Below are positions 17,001-24,919 of a DNA stretch of 64,000 nt, one piece after another (within the stretch, counting starts at the first letter, position 1; each line of letters opens with the position of its first letter). Both the position numbers and the translations under genes were made by a program. The notes under the pieces are model-generated. The model was not told the origin of the DNA, did no database searches, and was given only the letters and a program-made list of their open reading frames with translations. The DNA comes from Mangrovimicrobium sp033283385 (lineage in GTDB: Bacteria; Pseudomonadota; Gammaproteobacteria; Pseudomonadales; Halieaceae): contig JAWMQQ010000001.1 of NCBI GenBank assembly GCA_033283385.1, forward strand, positions 682,001-746,000, read 5' to 3'.

Positions 17001-17990
17001 ATGTCCGAACCGGAGCTCATCCCCACCCGGCAGATTGCCAGTGGCGAGAAATTCGTCAACGACCGCGGCATCACCGCCATCAAGGACGGCATCAAGGCCA
17101 GTTCCGGTGCCGGCGCCGCGCTGCGCAAGCCGGACTGGTTGCGGGTGCGCATCAAGGGTGGCGAGACTTTCGAGAAGGTGAACGCCATCGTCCACGAACA
17201 CCGCCTGGCCACCGTCTGCGAAGAGGCCAAGTGCCCTAACATGAGCGAGTGCTGGAGCTCCGGCACCGCCACCATCATGCTGATGGGCGATGTCTGCACC
17301 CGGGCCTGCCGCTTCTGCGCGGTGAATACCGGTAACCCGAAAGGCTGGCTGGACCCGGAAGAGCCCGCCAACACCGCCCGCTCCGTATCGCTGATGGGCC
17401 TCAAGTACGTGGTGCTCACCTCGGTGAACCGCGACGATCTCGAGGACGGCGGCGCCGGCCACTACGCCCGCTGCGTGCGCGAGGTCAAGCAGGCCAATCC
17501 CGATACCGCCGTAGAGGCGCTGACCCCGGATTTCCTCGGCGTGCTGGCGGATGTCGAGACCGTGGTGGACTCCGGCATCGAGGTGTTCGCACAGAATGTG
17601 GAGACGGTGAAGCGCCTGACCCACCCGGTGCGCGACCCCCGCGCCTCCTACGAACAGACCCTCGCCGTGCTGGCCCACGCCAAGCGGCATCGCCCCGGCG
17701 TGCTCACCAAGACCAGCCTGATGCTGGGCCTGGGCGAGACCGAGGCCGAGATCGTCGAGTGCATGGACGACCTGCGCGCCGCAAATGTCGATATCCTCAC
17801 CTTCGGCCAGTACCTCCAGCCGACGAAAAACCATTATCCGATCGACCGCTACGTGACTCCCGAAGAGTTCGAGAAGTACCGCCAGTGGGGCCTGGGGAAG
17901 GGCTTCCTGGAAGTGGTCTCCGGCGTGTTCGTGCGCTCCAGCTACCGGGCGGAGAAGGTGCTGGAGAAAAACAACGTCGGGCTGGGGTGA
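17001..17990 (+). CDS. lipA: lipoyl synthase
   Basis: 329 residues. A radical SAM enzyme that inserts two sulfurs into octanoyl groups on E2 and GcvH proteins. The auxiliary cluster cysteines are in CEEAKCPNMSECW and the radical SAM CxxxCxxC is in VCTRACRFCAV (around residues 99-106). Other family motifs include GWLDPEEPANTA, VLTSVNRDDLEDGGAGHY and the C-terminal GVFVRSSYRAEKV. Length fits. The usual partner lipB is not next to it. The ATG at 17001 begins MSEPELIPT; upstream in-frame sequence is the intergenic region with the REP cluster. Confidence 0.97.
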   Translation: MSEPELIPTRQIASGEKFVNDRGITAIKDGIKASSGAGAALRKPDWLRVRIKGGETFEKVNAIVHEHRLATVCEEAKCPNMSECWSSGTATIMLMGDVCTRACRFCAVNTGNPKGWLDPEEPANTARSVSLMGLKYVVLTSVNRDDLEDGGAGHYARCVREVKQANPDTAVEALTPDFLGVLADVETVVDSGIEVFAQNVETVKRLTHPVRDPRASYEQTLAVLAHAKRHRPGVLTKTSLMLGLGETEAEIVECMDDLRAANVDILTFGQYLQPTKNHYPIDRYVTPEEFEKYRQWGLGKGFLEVVSGVFVRSSYRAEKVLEKNNVGLG

Positions 17991-18016
17991 CCCAGCGTCG
18001 GTAAAGTGGCGTGCCC

Positions 18017-18880
18017 ATGATCACCGATATCACGCGCGCCCTGTACGCCGACCCGCCGCGGGAAACCCTGTACCACTACACCTCGCTGAACGGCGTGCTG
18101 GGCATCGTCGGCAGCGGCGAGTTGCGCGCCTCCGACATCCGCTACATGAACGATTCGGCAGAGTTGCGCCACACCCTGGAACTGGTCGGCAATCACGTTT
18201 CCAGACGCATCCTCGCCGGCACTGACAACCCGGCCCTGCTCAACCAGTTGCTGGACTGGCTGTCCCACCGCATCGCCAGCGGCCCGATGATCTTCGGCGC
18301 CTCCTTCCGCGCCAACGGCAACCTGCTCAGCCAGTGGCGCGGTTACAGCGTGCACGGCAAGGGCGTGAGCCTCGGCTTTGCACCGCAGTTCATTGTCGAG
18401 CGCGCCCGGAGCCAGGGCTTCCAGGTGGCGCGCTGCCTGTACGACGGCAGCGAGCAGCGCGCGCTGATCGAGCGCGTGGTCGACGCCATCGAGGCGCTGG
18501 CCGCGCAGTCACCGCCGCCGGAGGACAGGGACTGGTCGCCGGTATTCGAGAGGGTCGAGGAAGACCTCTTGCGTATGGCCGCCGCTCTCAAGCACCCGTC
18601 CTTCGAGGAGGAGCAGGAGTGGCGTATCGTCTCCCCGGCTATCGAGTACTGCGAAGGTGCGCCGGTGCACTTTCGCGAGGGACGGGCGCTGCTGGTGCCG
18701 TACTACGCCTTCGACCTGAAATCGCCGCAGCGCGGGCAACTGGAGCTGGAGCACGTGTACCTCGGCCCCACCGGCAATTACGAGCTGTCGATGAAGTCGC
18801 TGGACCTCTACCTGCAGTGCGAGGGCGCCGCGCCGCGGCAGGGAATCAGTTACTGCCAGATTCCCTATCGCCAGCGCTGA
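18017..18880 (+). CDS. DUF2971 family protein
   Basis: 287 residues. The N-terminal LYHYTSLNGVLGIVGSGELRASDIRYMNDSAEL is the DUF2971 signature, and FGASFRANGNLLSQWRGYS and EEQEWRIV complete it. Function of the family is not established; it is often found near restriction, defence or phage-related loci, but here it sits among housekeeping genes. The start at the ATG at 18017 is two codons after a GTG at 18011; either may be used. No signal peptide or membrane segment. It lies 26 bases after lipA on the same strand and may be in its transcript. Confidence 0.82.
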   Translation: MITDITRALYADPPRETLYHYTSLNGVLGIVGSGELRASDIRYMNDSAELRHTLELVGNHVSRRILAGTDNPALLNQLLDWLSHRIASGPMIFGASFRANGNLLSQWRGYSVHGKGVSLGFAPQFIVERARSQGFQVARCLYDGSEQRALIERVVDAIEALAAQSPPPEDRDWSPVFERVEEDLLRMAAALKHPSFEEEQEWRIVSPAIEYCEGAPVHFREGRALLVPYYAFDLKSPQRGQLELEHVYLGPTGNYELSMKSLDLYLQCEGAAPRQGISYCQIPYRQR

Positions 18881-18918
18881 GCGCGCGATCACCCACACGC
18901 GCGCGATCGCGCCCCCCC

Positions 18919-18994
18919 GTAGGAGCGCGCTCTGCGCGCGATCGCCCGCGTAGCGGGCTCCTACAAAGGCATCGCCCGCATAGCGGGCTCCTAC
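18919..18994. repeat. REP cluster C
   Basis: Three GTAG-type palindromic units in mixed orientation between the DUF2971 gene and the PLP-enzyme gene, starting at GTAGGAGCGCGCTCTGCGCG (18919) and ending with CGGGCTCCTAC. Its last unit stops nine bases before the ATG of the PLP-dependent gene, so the repeat contributes to that gene's translation-initiation region. Confidence 0.88.
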
Positions 18995-19003
18995 GGTGAG
19001 CGA

Positions 19004-19873
19004 ATGCAGTTGATACAGGCACTCACACCTACGCTGGACGTCCTGCGGCTGGACCTTGTCGGCGGCAATGCCCCCGGCAACAAGAGCTACAAGCTGCGCC
19101 ACAACCTGCGCCTGGCGCGCGAGCGCGGCGTCACCCGCGTACTCAGCTTCGGCGGCGCCTGGTCCAACCACCTGCACGCGCTGGCGGCGGTGGGGGCGGA
19201 ACTGGGTATCGAGACCATCGGCATCGTGCGCGGCGGCGAGACGCCGACCGCGATGCTCGCGGACGCGCAGCGCTGGGGCATGCGGCTGTTGCCGGTGTCG
19301 CGCGAGGAGTATCGCCGCCGCGATGACCCCGGGTACCAGCGCGAACTCGCCGCGCGTTTCCATCCCTGCCAGGTGATACCGGAGGGCGGCGCCAACCCCG
19401 AGGGCGTGCTGGGATGCAGGGAGATCGCCGGGCTGTTGCCGGCGGGCGTGCGCTGGAACCGGCTCGCGGTGGCGGTGGGCAGCGGCGCCACGCTGGCGGG
19501 CCTGGTGGCCAGCGCGGCAGGCGTCGATGAAGTCACCGGTATCGCCGCGCTGCGGGCGACGGGGGATCTCGAGACGCGGGTAACGTCGCTGCTGGAGCGC
19601 AGCGGCCTGCGCGCGCAGCTACCCTGGCGTATCGAGCACGGCTTCCACTGCGGCGGTTTCGCTCGCGTCGATCCGGCGCTGCGCGAGTTCATGCTGGACT
19701 TCGAGGCGCGCCACGGCCTCGCACTGGAGCCGGTGTACACCGGCAAACTGTTCCTGGCCGTCGACCGGTTGCTGGCAAGCGGCGCCTGGGGCGCCGGTGA
19801 GCGCATTCTCGCGCTGCATACCGGCGGCCTGCAGGGACGCCGCGGCTATCCCTGGTTGTCCCCGTCCACGTAG
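19004..19873 (+). CDS. PLP-dependent 1-aminocyclopropane-1-carboxylate deaminase/D-cysteine desulfhydrase family protein
   Basis: 289 residues. Fold type II PLP enzyme. The Schiff-base lysine lies in APGNKSYKLRHNL, the pyridoxal phosphate-binding loop in VGSGATLAGLVAS, and LSFGGAWSNHLHALAA marks the family. It may deaminate ACC or release sulfide from D-cysteine; the substrate cannot be told. The N-terminus is unusually short compared with family members, which usually have about 15 more residues before the APGNK segment, and the ATG lies nine bases past a REP cluster. The stop TAG (19871-19873) lies inside the next REP. Both ends may thus have been reshaped by REP insertion. Confidence 0.82.
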   Translation: MQLIQALTPTLDVLRLDLVGGNAPGNKSYKLRHNLRLARERGVTRVLSFGGAWSNHLHALAAVGAELGIETIGIVRGGETPTAMLADAQRWGMRLLPVSREEYRRRDDPGYQRELAARFHPCQVIPEGGANPEGVLGCREIAGLLPAGVRWNRLAVAVGSGATLAGLVASAAGVDEVTGIAALRATGDLETRVTSLLERSGLRAQLPWRIEHGFHCGGFARVDPALREFMLDFEARHGLALEPVYTGKLFLAVDRLLASGAWGAGERILALHTGGLQGRRGYPWLSPST

Positions 19874-19915
19874 GAGCCTGCTACGCAGGCGATCGCGCGC
19901 AGAGCGCGCTCCTAC
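19870..19915. repeat. REP D, a two-unit palindrome holding the stops of two convergent genes
   Basis: A 46-base palindrome: GTAGGAGCCTGCTACGCAGG at 19870 and GCGCGCAGAGCGCGCTCCTAC ending at 19915. It carries the TAG stop of the PLP-enzyme gene on the plus strand (19871-19873) and the TAG stop of the DUF1853 gene on the minus strand (19912-19914). Confidence 0.9.
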
Positions 19916-20850
19916 GTGTTTGGCCATTGATCAGGAACGACGAACACCCGCTCGATTTCGCGGCCCCGCGCGTCCAGTGCCGCCAGCTGCAGGGGTCGTT
20001 GTAGGAGCCCGCTCTGCGGGCGATCGCCCGCGTAGCGGGCTCCTACAGGGGCATCGCCCGCGTAGCGGGCTCCTACGGTGGCAGAGGGGGTATTTCGTGC
20101 AATCGGCGCCAGCCACTGGTGGCGTTCCAGCGGCACCCAGCTTGTGTTCCCCGGCAGCGCCGCCAGTTCAGATTCGCGCAACCAGCGCTGCAGCCGGAGC
20201 CCGGGCTGTACGCCCGGCGGCAGCCGGTCTGGCTCGCTGATGTGGCGGAACAGGCGCCCCCGGACCGCCGACTCGCGCAGCACCTCCTGCACGCCCAGTG
20301 CCAGCAACGCGTCGCGTCCGGCACCGGTATCCGCCAGTCGCAACTGGTGGTCGCGCAGGCGGCCGAGCTTCAGGTCCAGCCGGTCGCGGGAGTTCGGTCC
20401 CAGCCAGTGCCGCCACTGCGGGTCCGCCGCGCCCTGGCGCAGCAGGTAGAACTTCAGCGCCAGCTCCAGGTGTACGTGGCGCCGGCGGCGGTGGCAGTAG
20501 TAGATGACATCGTACTCGCCGAGTGTCCTGCCGCCCGCGCGAACCGGCAGGTTGTGCGCGACCAGTTCCAGCGCGGGGTCCGCCGCCAGGAAAAACTGCC
20601 AGAGGCGCTCGAAGTACAGGCCCAGGCGTCCGCCGGCGGACTCGCCCAGCGCAGACAGCAGCGGCGTTGGATCGGCGTCCAGCGCCGCCAGCCACTCGCG
20701 CCGCTGGGCATCGAGGCTGAAGCGAGCGCTGCCCACGTCCTCGCCCAGGGCGCCGGCACGCAGCAGGCAGGGCGAGAAGCAGCTCCAGGCCAGGTCGCGC
20801 ACGGCGGCCGTCTTCCAGGGCAGGTCGTCGATTTCGGGGCTGGCTTGCAC
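19912..20850 (-). CDS. DUF1853 family protein carrying an in-frame REP insertion
   Basis: 312 residues. The N-terminal WKTAAVRDLAWSCFSPCLL and LWQFFLAADPALELVAHNL and EYDVIYY match DUF1853, a nuclease-like uncharacterised family often next to nadK. Residues about 259-284 are encoded by a REP cluster (20001-20076) read as VGARYAGDAPVGARYAGDRP and QSGLLQ; the frame resumes with LQLAALDARGREIERVFVVP, so the insertion has a multiple-of-three length and does not break the gene. The stop TAG is in another REP (19912-19914). Whether the protein works is unknown. Divergent from nadK with a 39-base gap. Confidence 0.8.
   Translation of the reverse strand: MQASPEIDDLPWKTAAVRDLAWSCFSPCLLRAGALGEDVGSARFSLDAQRREWLAALDADPTPLLSALGESAGGRLGLYFERLWQFFLAADPALELVAHNLPVRAGGRTLGEYDVIYYCHRRRRHVHLELALKFYLLRQGAADPQWRHWLGPNSRDRLDLKLGRLRDHQLRLADTGAGRDALLALGVQEVLRESAVRGRLFRHISEPDRLPPGVQPGLRLQRWLRESELAALPGNTSWVPLERHQWLAPIARNTPSATVGARYAGDAPVGARYAGDRPQSGLLQRPLQLAALDARGREIERVFVVPDQWPNT
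20001..20076. repeat. REP cluster E inside the DUF1853 coding sequence
   Basis: Three GTAG-type units (GTAGGAGCCCGCTCTGCGGG at 20001, then two inverted copies ending CGGGCTCCTAC at 20076) lie within the open reading frame of the DUF1853 gene. The insert is in frame and translates on the minus strand to repeated VGARYAGD units. Confidence 0.9.
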
Positions 20851-20889
20851 TTGGTTATACTACGCTCCTGTTTTCCCGGGACGTGTGCA

Positions 20890-21774
20890 ATGGCGGGCTC
20901 CTTCAAGAAAATCGGCCTGGTCGGCCGCAGCCAGCAGGAAGGCCTGGACAACATCCTGCAGGAGCTGCTGGCCCTGCTGGCGGATCGCGGTCACCAGGTC
21001 ATCCTGGAGGACCGCCTCGGCGAGCTGGTGCCGGACAGCCAGGTCAGGCTCGGCGGTCGCGATGAGATCGGCCAGCAGTCCGACCTCGTCATCGTCGTCG
21101 GTGGCGATGGCAGCCTGCTCTCCGCGGCGCGCACCCTCGCCAAGTACGACACGCCGGTGCTGGGCGTGAACCGCGGCCGGCTGGGCTTTCTCACCGACAT
21201 CACCCCGGACCAGATCGCCCGGGAGGTGCCCGCGGTGCTGGACGGGAATTATACCCGCGAGAACCGCTTCCTGCTGGACGCACACGTGGTGCGCCGCGGC
21301 GAGCAGATCGCCCGCGCGGACGCGCTCAACGACGTGGTGGTAAACTCCGGCACCTCCGCGCAGATGATCGAGCTGGAGCTCTACATCGACGATACCTTCG
21401 TCTACCGCCAGCGCGCGGACGGCCTGATCGTCTCTACGCCCACCGGCTCCACCGCCTACTCGCTCTCCGGCGGCGGCCCGATCATGCACCCCATGCTCAA
21501 CGCCATCGTGCTGGTGCCCATGTTCCCCCATGCGCTCAGCAGCCGGCCCATCGTGGTGGACGGGGATTCTGAAATCCGCATGGACATCCTGGAGCGCAAC
21601 CGCATCCACCCGCCGGTGACCTGCGACGGGCAGGTGAACATGACGGCCCGCCCCGGTGACTCCGTGGTGATCCGCAAGAACCCCTACCAGCTCACCCTGC
21701 TGCATCCGCTGGGGCACAGCTTCTACGCCAGTTGCCGCGACAAGCTGCGCTGGGGCAATGCGCTGGTCGATTGA
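20890..21774 (+). CDS. nadK: NAD kinase
   Basis: 294 residues. Phosphorylates NAD to NADP with ATP. The Walker-like VVGGDGSLLSAARTLAKYD, the NRGRLGFLTDI motif, the NDVVVNSGTSAQMIELELYID stretch and the DGLIVSTPTGSTAYSLSGGG motif are all in place, with VTCDGQ near the C-terminus. Length is normal. The start MAGSFKKIGLVGR at 20890 is 39 bases from the divergent DUF1853 gene; the frame stays open upstream only as antisense to that gene. The rhomboid gene follows with a one-base overlap. Confidence 0.97.
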   Translation: MAGSFKKIGLVGRSQQEGLDNILQELLALLADRGHQVILEDRLGELVPDSQVRLGGRDEIGQQSDLVIVVGGDGSLLSAARTLAKYDTPVLGVNRGRLGFLTDITPDQIAREVPAVLDGNYTRENRFLLDAHVVRRGEQIARADALNDVVVNSGTSAQMIELELYIDDTFVYRQRADGLIVSTPTGSTAYSLSGGGPIMHPMLNAIVLVPMFPHALSSRPIVVDGDSEIRMDILERNRIHPPVTCDGQVNMTARPGDSVVIRKNPYQLTLLHPLGHSFYASCRDKLRWGNALVD

Positions 21775-22622
21775 TGCCGCAGCAGTACATCGCTCTAAAC
21801 CTCCCGCTGGAGGAGGACCTGCTGCCCTTGACGGCGCTGCTGCGCACCCACGGCCTGCCCCACCTGATCTACGAGGAGGGCGGACACCAGGTGCTGGCGG
21901 TTTTCGATCCCGGCCATGTACTACCGGTGCGCGAACTCTACCGCGCCTGGCGCGCGGGCGAAGTCAGCATCAGCCTGCAGAAGCGCGAGGGAAGCTCCCT
22001 GCCCGATCGGCTGCAGTGGCGGCGTGCGCCGGTCACGGCGATGATCGCCGCCTTTTGCGTGCTGGTGTACGGCCTGACTGTCCTGTTCCCGGAAACTGTC
22101 CTGCCGCTGCTGAACTTCCTGCCCTTCGAGCTGGTTGGCCGCACCGAGGTATTCGGGCACATGGGCGCGCAGTACTGGCGCCTGCTGACTCCGGTATTCC
22201 TGCACTTCGGCCTGTTGCACATCGCCTTCAACCTGCTCTGGTTCTGGGAGCTGGGCTCCCGCGTCGAGGCGGCGGTGGGCAGGCTCAATTTCCTGGGGAT
22301 TTTCCTGGTGATCGCCCTGGTGAGTAATTTCAGCCAGTTCGCCGTGTCCGGGCCGTCGATTTTCGGAGGCATGTCCGGCGTGGTGTACGGCGTGCTGGGT
22401 TTTTCCGCGGTGGCGCCGTGGATCCAGCCGGCCTGGCAGATCCGGCCCTATACGCCGGTGCTGCTGTTCATGATCGGCTGGCTGTTTGTCTGCATGACCG
22501 GCGTGCTGGGGGCGCTGGGCTTCGGCGCCATCGCCAACGCAGCCCATGTCGGCGGCCTGGTCTGCGGCGCGGTGCTGGGCGTCATTTTCGCCAGCCTTTC
22601 GCGCGCTTCCCGCGCAGGCTAG
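21774..22622 (+). CDS. glpG: GlpG-type rhomboid intramembrane serine protease
   Basis: 282 residues. An N-terminal cytoplasmic domain of about 70 residues (NRho type, MPQQYIALNLPLEEDLLPL) is followed by six membrane helices. The catalytic serine is in IFGGMSGVVYGVLGF and the catalytic histidine in NAAHVGGLVCGAVLG; the HFGLLHIAFNLLWFWELGSRVE segment is the conserved helix-2 HxxxN region. It cleaves membrane proteins within the bilayer. The start overlaps the nadK stop by one base (TGATG), so the genes are co-translated. The gene end overlaps the convergent SnoaL-like gene by four bases. Confidence 0.92.
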   Translation: MPQQYIALNLPLEEDLLPLTALLRTHGLPHLIYEEGGHQVLAVFDPGHVLPVRELYRAWRAGEVSISLQKREGSSLPDRLQWRRAPVTAMIAAFCVLVYGLTVLFPETVLPLLNFLPFELVGRTEVFGHMGAQYWRLLTPVFLHFGLLHIAFNLLWFWELGSRVEAAVGRLNFLGIFLVIALVSNFSQFAVSGPSIFGGMSGVVYGVLGFSAVAPWIQPAWQIRPYTPVLLFMIGWLFVCMTGVLGALGFGAIANAAHVGGLVCGAVLGVIFASLSRASRAG

Positions 22623-23113
22623 AGCACCTGGTAGGAGGCGTCGTTGCGGTCGCGGCGGCCGTCGCTCTGGTCGTTCATCGGCGCAGCCTCGCGCACCTCG
22701 TCGAAATCCCGCAGGCAGATTCGCCGGTCCAGCCCCCAGCGCCCGTCGCGCAGCGACCAGCTGTCTATGTAGCGATTCCAGGTAACGATCTGCAGCAGGC
22801 GGTCTTCGTTTTGCACCCGTACGGTCGCGGTGATGTAGGCCTCGCTGCCAGCGGTGTCGCCGTCCAGGGAGATGAGGATGTTCGCCACCTGGTGCGAGTG
22901 CGCCAGCGCGCGGCTGTGTTGCTGGCAGATCATGTCGATCACGCCGGTCCCGTCACCCTTGTAGAAGTCGCCGTAGTCGGCGTGGCTGTCCGGGTGCCAG
23001 ATCGAGTAGCCCAGCTCGCGGTCGATGCGATCGACCGCGCGGCAGTAGCGGTAGATGAGATCGGTGATGGCCTGCCGGTCTTGCAGCTCTTTTATTATGT
23101 CGCTGTTTGCCAT
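22619..23113 (-). CDS. SnoaL-like (NTF2-fold) protein
   Basis: 164 residues. The N-terminal ELQDRQAITDLIYRYCRAVDRID with a tyrosine/aspartate pocket and the mid-chain DTAGSEAYITATVRVQ fit a SnoaL_4 domain, a small cone-shaped fold used by ring-hydroxylating dioxygenase beta subunits, cyclases and dehydratases. It is monocistronic, convergent with glpG (4-base overlap) and divergent from the SDR gene. Reaction and substrate unknown. Acidic, cytoplasmic, no signal peptide. Confidence 0.78.
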   Translation of the reverse strand: MANSDIIKELQDRQAITDLIYRYCRAVDRIDRELGYSIWHPDSHADYGDFYKGDGTGVIDMICQQHSRALAHSHQVANILISLDGDTAGSEAYITATVRVQNEDRLLQIVTWNRYIDSWSLRDGRWGLDRRICLRDFDEVREAAPMNDQSDGRRDRNDASYQVL

Positions 23114-23222
23114 GTCGTCCTCGCAGGGCGTGGAGTAGTGATAACATCGCTCGCGCTAATGTATAGCGTTTTGCTGCGCGGGCCAAATGGCATGCGCAGG
23201 CGCCGGAAGAGGAGAACAATAA

Positions 23223-24026
23223 GTGAACTTTGCGGAAAAATACGGCCCCTGGGCCCTGATCGCCGGGGCATCCGACGGCACCGGGCGCGCATTCGCCGAA
23301 AGCATTGCCGCGCGGGGTGTGAACTGCATACTGCTGGCGCGGCGCGAAGGGCCATTACAGGCGCTCGCCGGGGCGCTCGAGGCGGAACACGGCGTCGAGT
23401 GCGTGGCTGCATCGGTGGACCTGTGCGCGGAGGATGCGCTGGCGCGCATCCAGGCCGTGGTGGGGGCGCGCGAAGTGGGGTTGTATGTCAGCAACGCCGG
23501 GGCGGACACCACCAACAGCAAGTTCCTCGACGCGCCGGTGGATGAATGGCTCGCACAGATCAATCGCAACGTGGTAACCCTGACCCGCTGCTGCCACTGG
23601 CTGGGCAGCGCCATGCGTGAGCGCGGCCGGGGTGGCATTCTGCTGGTGGGGTCCGGCGCCTGCTACGGCGGCGCCGATTACATGGCGGTGTACTCCGGCG
23701 GCAAGGCTTACGACCTGTGTTTCGGCGAGGCCCTGTGGTCGGAACTGCGCCCGCACGGCGTGGATGTGCTGGGGCTCATCCTGGGCCAGACCGATACGCC
23801 GGCCTTTCGCGAGAGCCTCGCCCGCGCCGGCCGGCCGGTGCCGCCCGACCTGGCCAGCCCGGCCGAGGTGGCGGAACTGGGCCTGTCGCGGCTGCCCTTC
23901 GGGCCGGTCTGCAACTGGGGCCAGGCGGACGACGCGGCGGCCCCCTTCATGCCCTCAGCCGCTCAGCGCCGCCAGCGCGTGGAACTGATCAGCCAGGCAA
24001 TGGCCGGCATGTTCGGCAGCGAGTAG
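23223..24026 (+). CDS. short-chain dehydrogenase/reductase (SDR)
   Basis: 267 residues. Nucleotide-binding motif GASDGTGRAFAESIAARG at residues about 13-31 (classical TGxxxGxG with substitution), NNAG-like VSNAGADTT, and the catalytic Ser/Tyr/Lys set in LVGSGACYGGADYMAVYSGGKAY. A cytoplasmic NAD(P)-dependent oxidoreductase, substrate unknown. Starts at GTG 23223, behind GGAGAACAATAA; no better ATG is near. It diverges from the SnoaL-like gene with a 109-base gap, and a metabolic link between the two is possible but unproven. Confidence 0.85.
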   Translation: MNFAEKYGPWALIAGASDGTGRAFAESIAARGVNCILLARREGPLQALAGALEAEHGVECVAASVDLCAEDALARIQAVVGAREVGLYVSNAGADTTNSKFLDAPVDEWLAQINRNVVTLTRCCHWLGSAMRERGRGGILLVGSGACYGGADYMAVYSGGKAYDLCFGEALWSELRPHGVDVLGLILGQTDTPAFRESLARAGRPVPPDLASPAEVAELGLSRLPFGPVCNWGQADDAAAPFMPSAAQRRQRVELISQAMAGMFGSE

Positions 24027-24047
24027 CCGGGGCGGCGCGGGCCGGTC

Positions 24048-24075
24048 TTGTTTCGCCACTGCGCCGCACTATACT
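24048..24075 (+). promoter_or_regulatory. sigma-70-like promoter for the zinc-ribbon gene
   Basis: TTGTTT (24048-24053) and TATACT (24070-24075) with 16 bases between, 34 bases before the GTG start of the zinc-ribbon gene. Good -10 match, moderate -35 match. Confidence 0.45.
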
Positions 24076-24109
24076 GGTCCCATTCCACGACAATAACGAG
24101 GGCGCAGCC

Positions 24110-24520
24110 GTGAACTTCGACCCGCAACACCACAGCCTGAAATGCCCCAAGTGCCATCACGGCATGACCGAGATCACCCACGGCGAAATCGCCATCGACC
24201 GCTGCAGCAACTGCCACGGGCTCTGGTTCGATGCCGACGAGGCCCACCAGCTCAAGCAGTTGCCCGGCAGCCACGTAGTGGATGACGGCCACGCCGAGAC
24301 CGGAGTGGTGTGGGACAGCCACGCCGAGATCGATTGCCCCCACTGCGGCAAGCGCATGGAACAGTCCTCGGACGCGAAGCAGAAGCACATCTGGTACGAG
24401 ATCTGCCCGGAGCACGGCATGTTCATGGACGCCGGCGAATTCAGGGATTTCCGCGAGGAAACCCTGCTCGACTGGTTCAAGGGCGTGATCAAGGGCGACC
24501 GGGACACTGTCTGCCCCTGA
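24110..24520 (+). CDS. zinc-ribbon (TFIIB-type) domain protein
   Basis: 136 residues. Two cysteine ribbons: CPKCHHGMTEITHGEIAIDRCSNCHGLWFDADE in the first half and CPHCGKRMEQSSDAKQKHIWYEICPEHGMFMDAGEF in the second, each a CxxC...CxxC/H unit of the zf-TFIIB type. Likely binds zinc; no further role is known. Starts at GTG 24110 behind GAGG; the open frame continues upstream only as shadow of the SDR gene. A promoter-like pair precedes it (24048-24075), so it is probably transcribed alone. No signal peptide; cytoplasmic. Confidence 0.8.
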   Translation: MNFDPQHHSLKCPKCHHGMTEITHGEIAIDRCSNCHGLWFDADEAHQLKQLPGSHVVDDGHAETGVVWDSHAEIDCPHCGKRMEQSSDAKQKHIWYEICPEHGMFMDAGEFRDFREETLLDWFKGVIKGDRDTVCP

Positions 24521-24655
24521 GCGCGCCGTTCGCTCCCGCGCGGCGTCGTCCCGGGCGATTTCCAGCTGCAATAACCCTTCCGGAGCCTGATTCTCCCCGC
24601 AATTCTGCGTTCGAGGCGGTATAATCGGCCACTTTTACCGCAACTGGACCTGACC

Positions 24656-24919
24656 ATGGATTATCGCCAGATGATCGCGACCATGACCCCGGAGATCTAC
24701 CGGAGCCTGCGCCGCGCCCTGGAACTCGGCAAATGGCCGGACGGCAGCGCACTCACCCCGCAGCAGCGGGAGCACACCATGCAGGCGGTGATCGCCTGGG
24801 GGCAGGAGCACCTGCCCGCGGAGCAGCGCATCGGTTACATCGACCGCGGCCACAAGGCCGGCGAGGTGTGCGACGACCCCGAGGTCAAACCCCTCAACTT
24901 CCAGCAGGACGCGTCGTGA
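24656..24919 (+). CDS. YeaC family protein (DUF1315)
   Basis: 87 residues. MDYRQMIATMTPEIYRSLRRALELGKWPDG and RIGYIDRGHKAGEVCDDPE match the DUF1315/YeaC family of small gammaproteobacterial proteins; function unknown. A TATAAT-like box lies about 30 bases upstream (24620-24625). The stop overlaps the GTG start of the DUF2797 gene, so the two are coupled, as they are in Pseudomonas and relatives. Confidence 0.88.
   Translation: MDYRQMIATMTPEIYRSLRRALELGKWPDGSALTPQQREHTMQAVIAWGQEHLPAEQRIGYIDRGHKAGEVCDDPEVKPLNFQQDAS

Noticed and set aside
13212..20076. CRISPR array
   Set aside because: Repeats are palindromic, in mixed orientation, and scattered between and within genes with no regular spacers or cas genes.
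20119..20889. Extended N-terminus of NAD kinase
   Set aside because: That stretch lies antisense to the DUF1853 gene; NadK family sequence starts at 20890.
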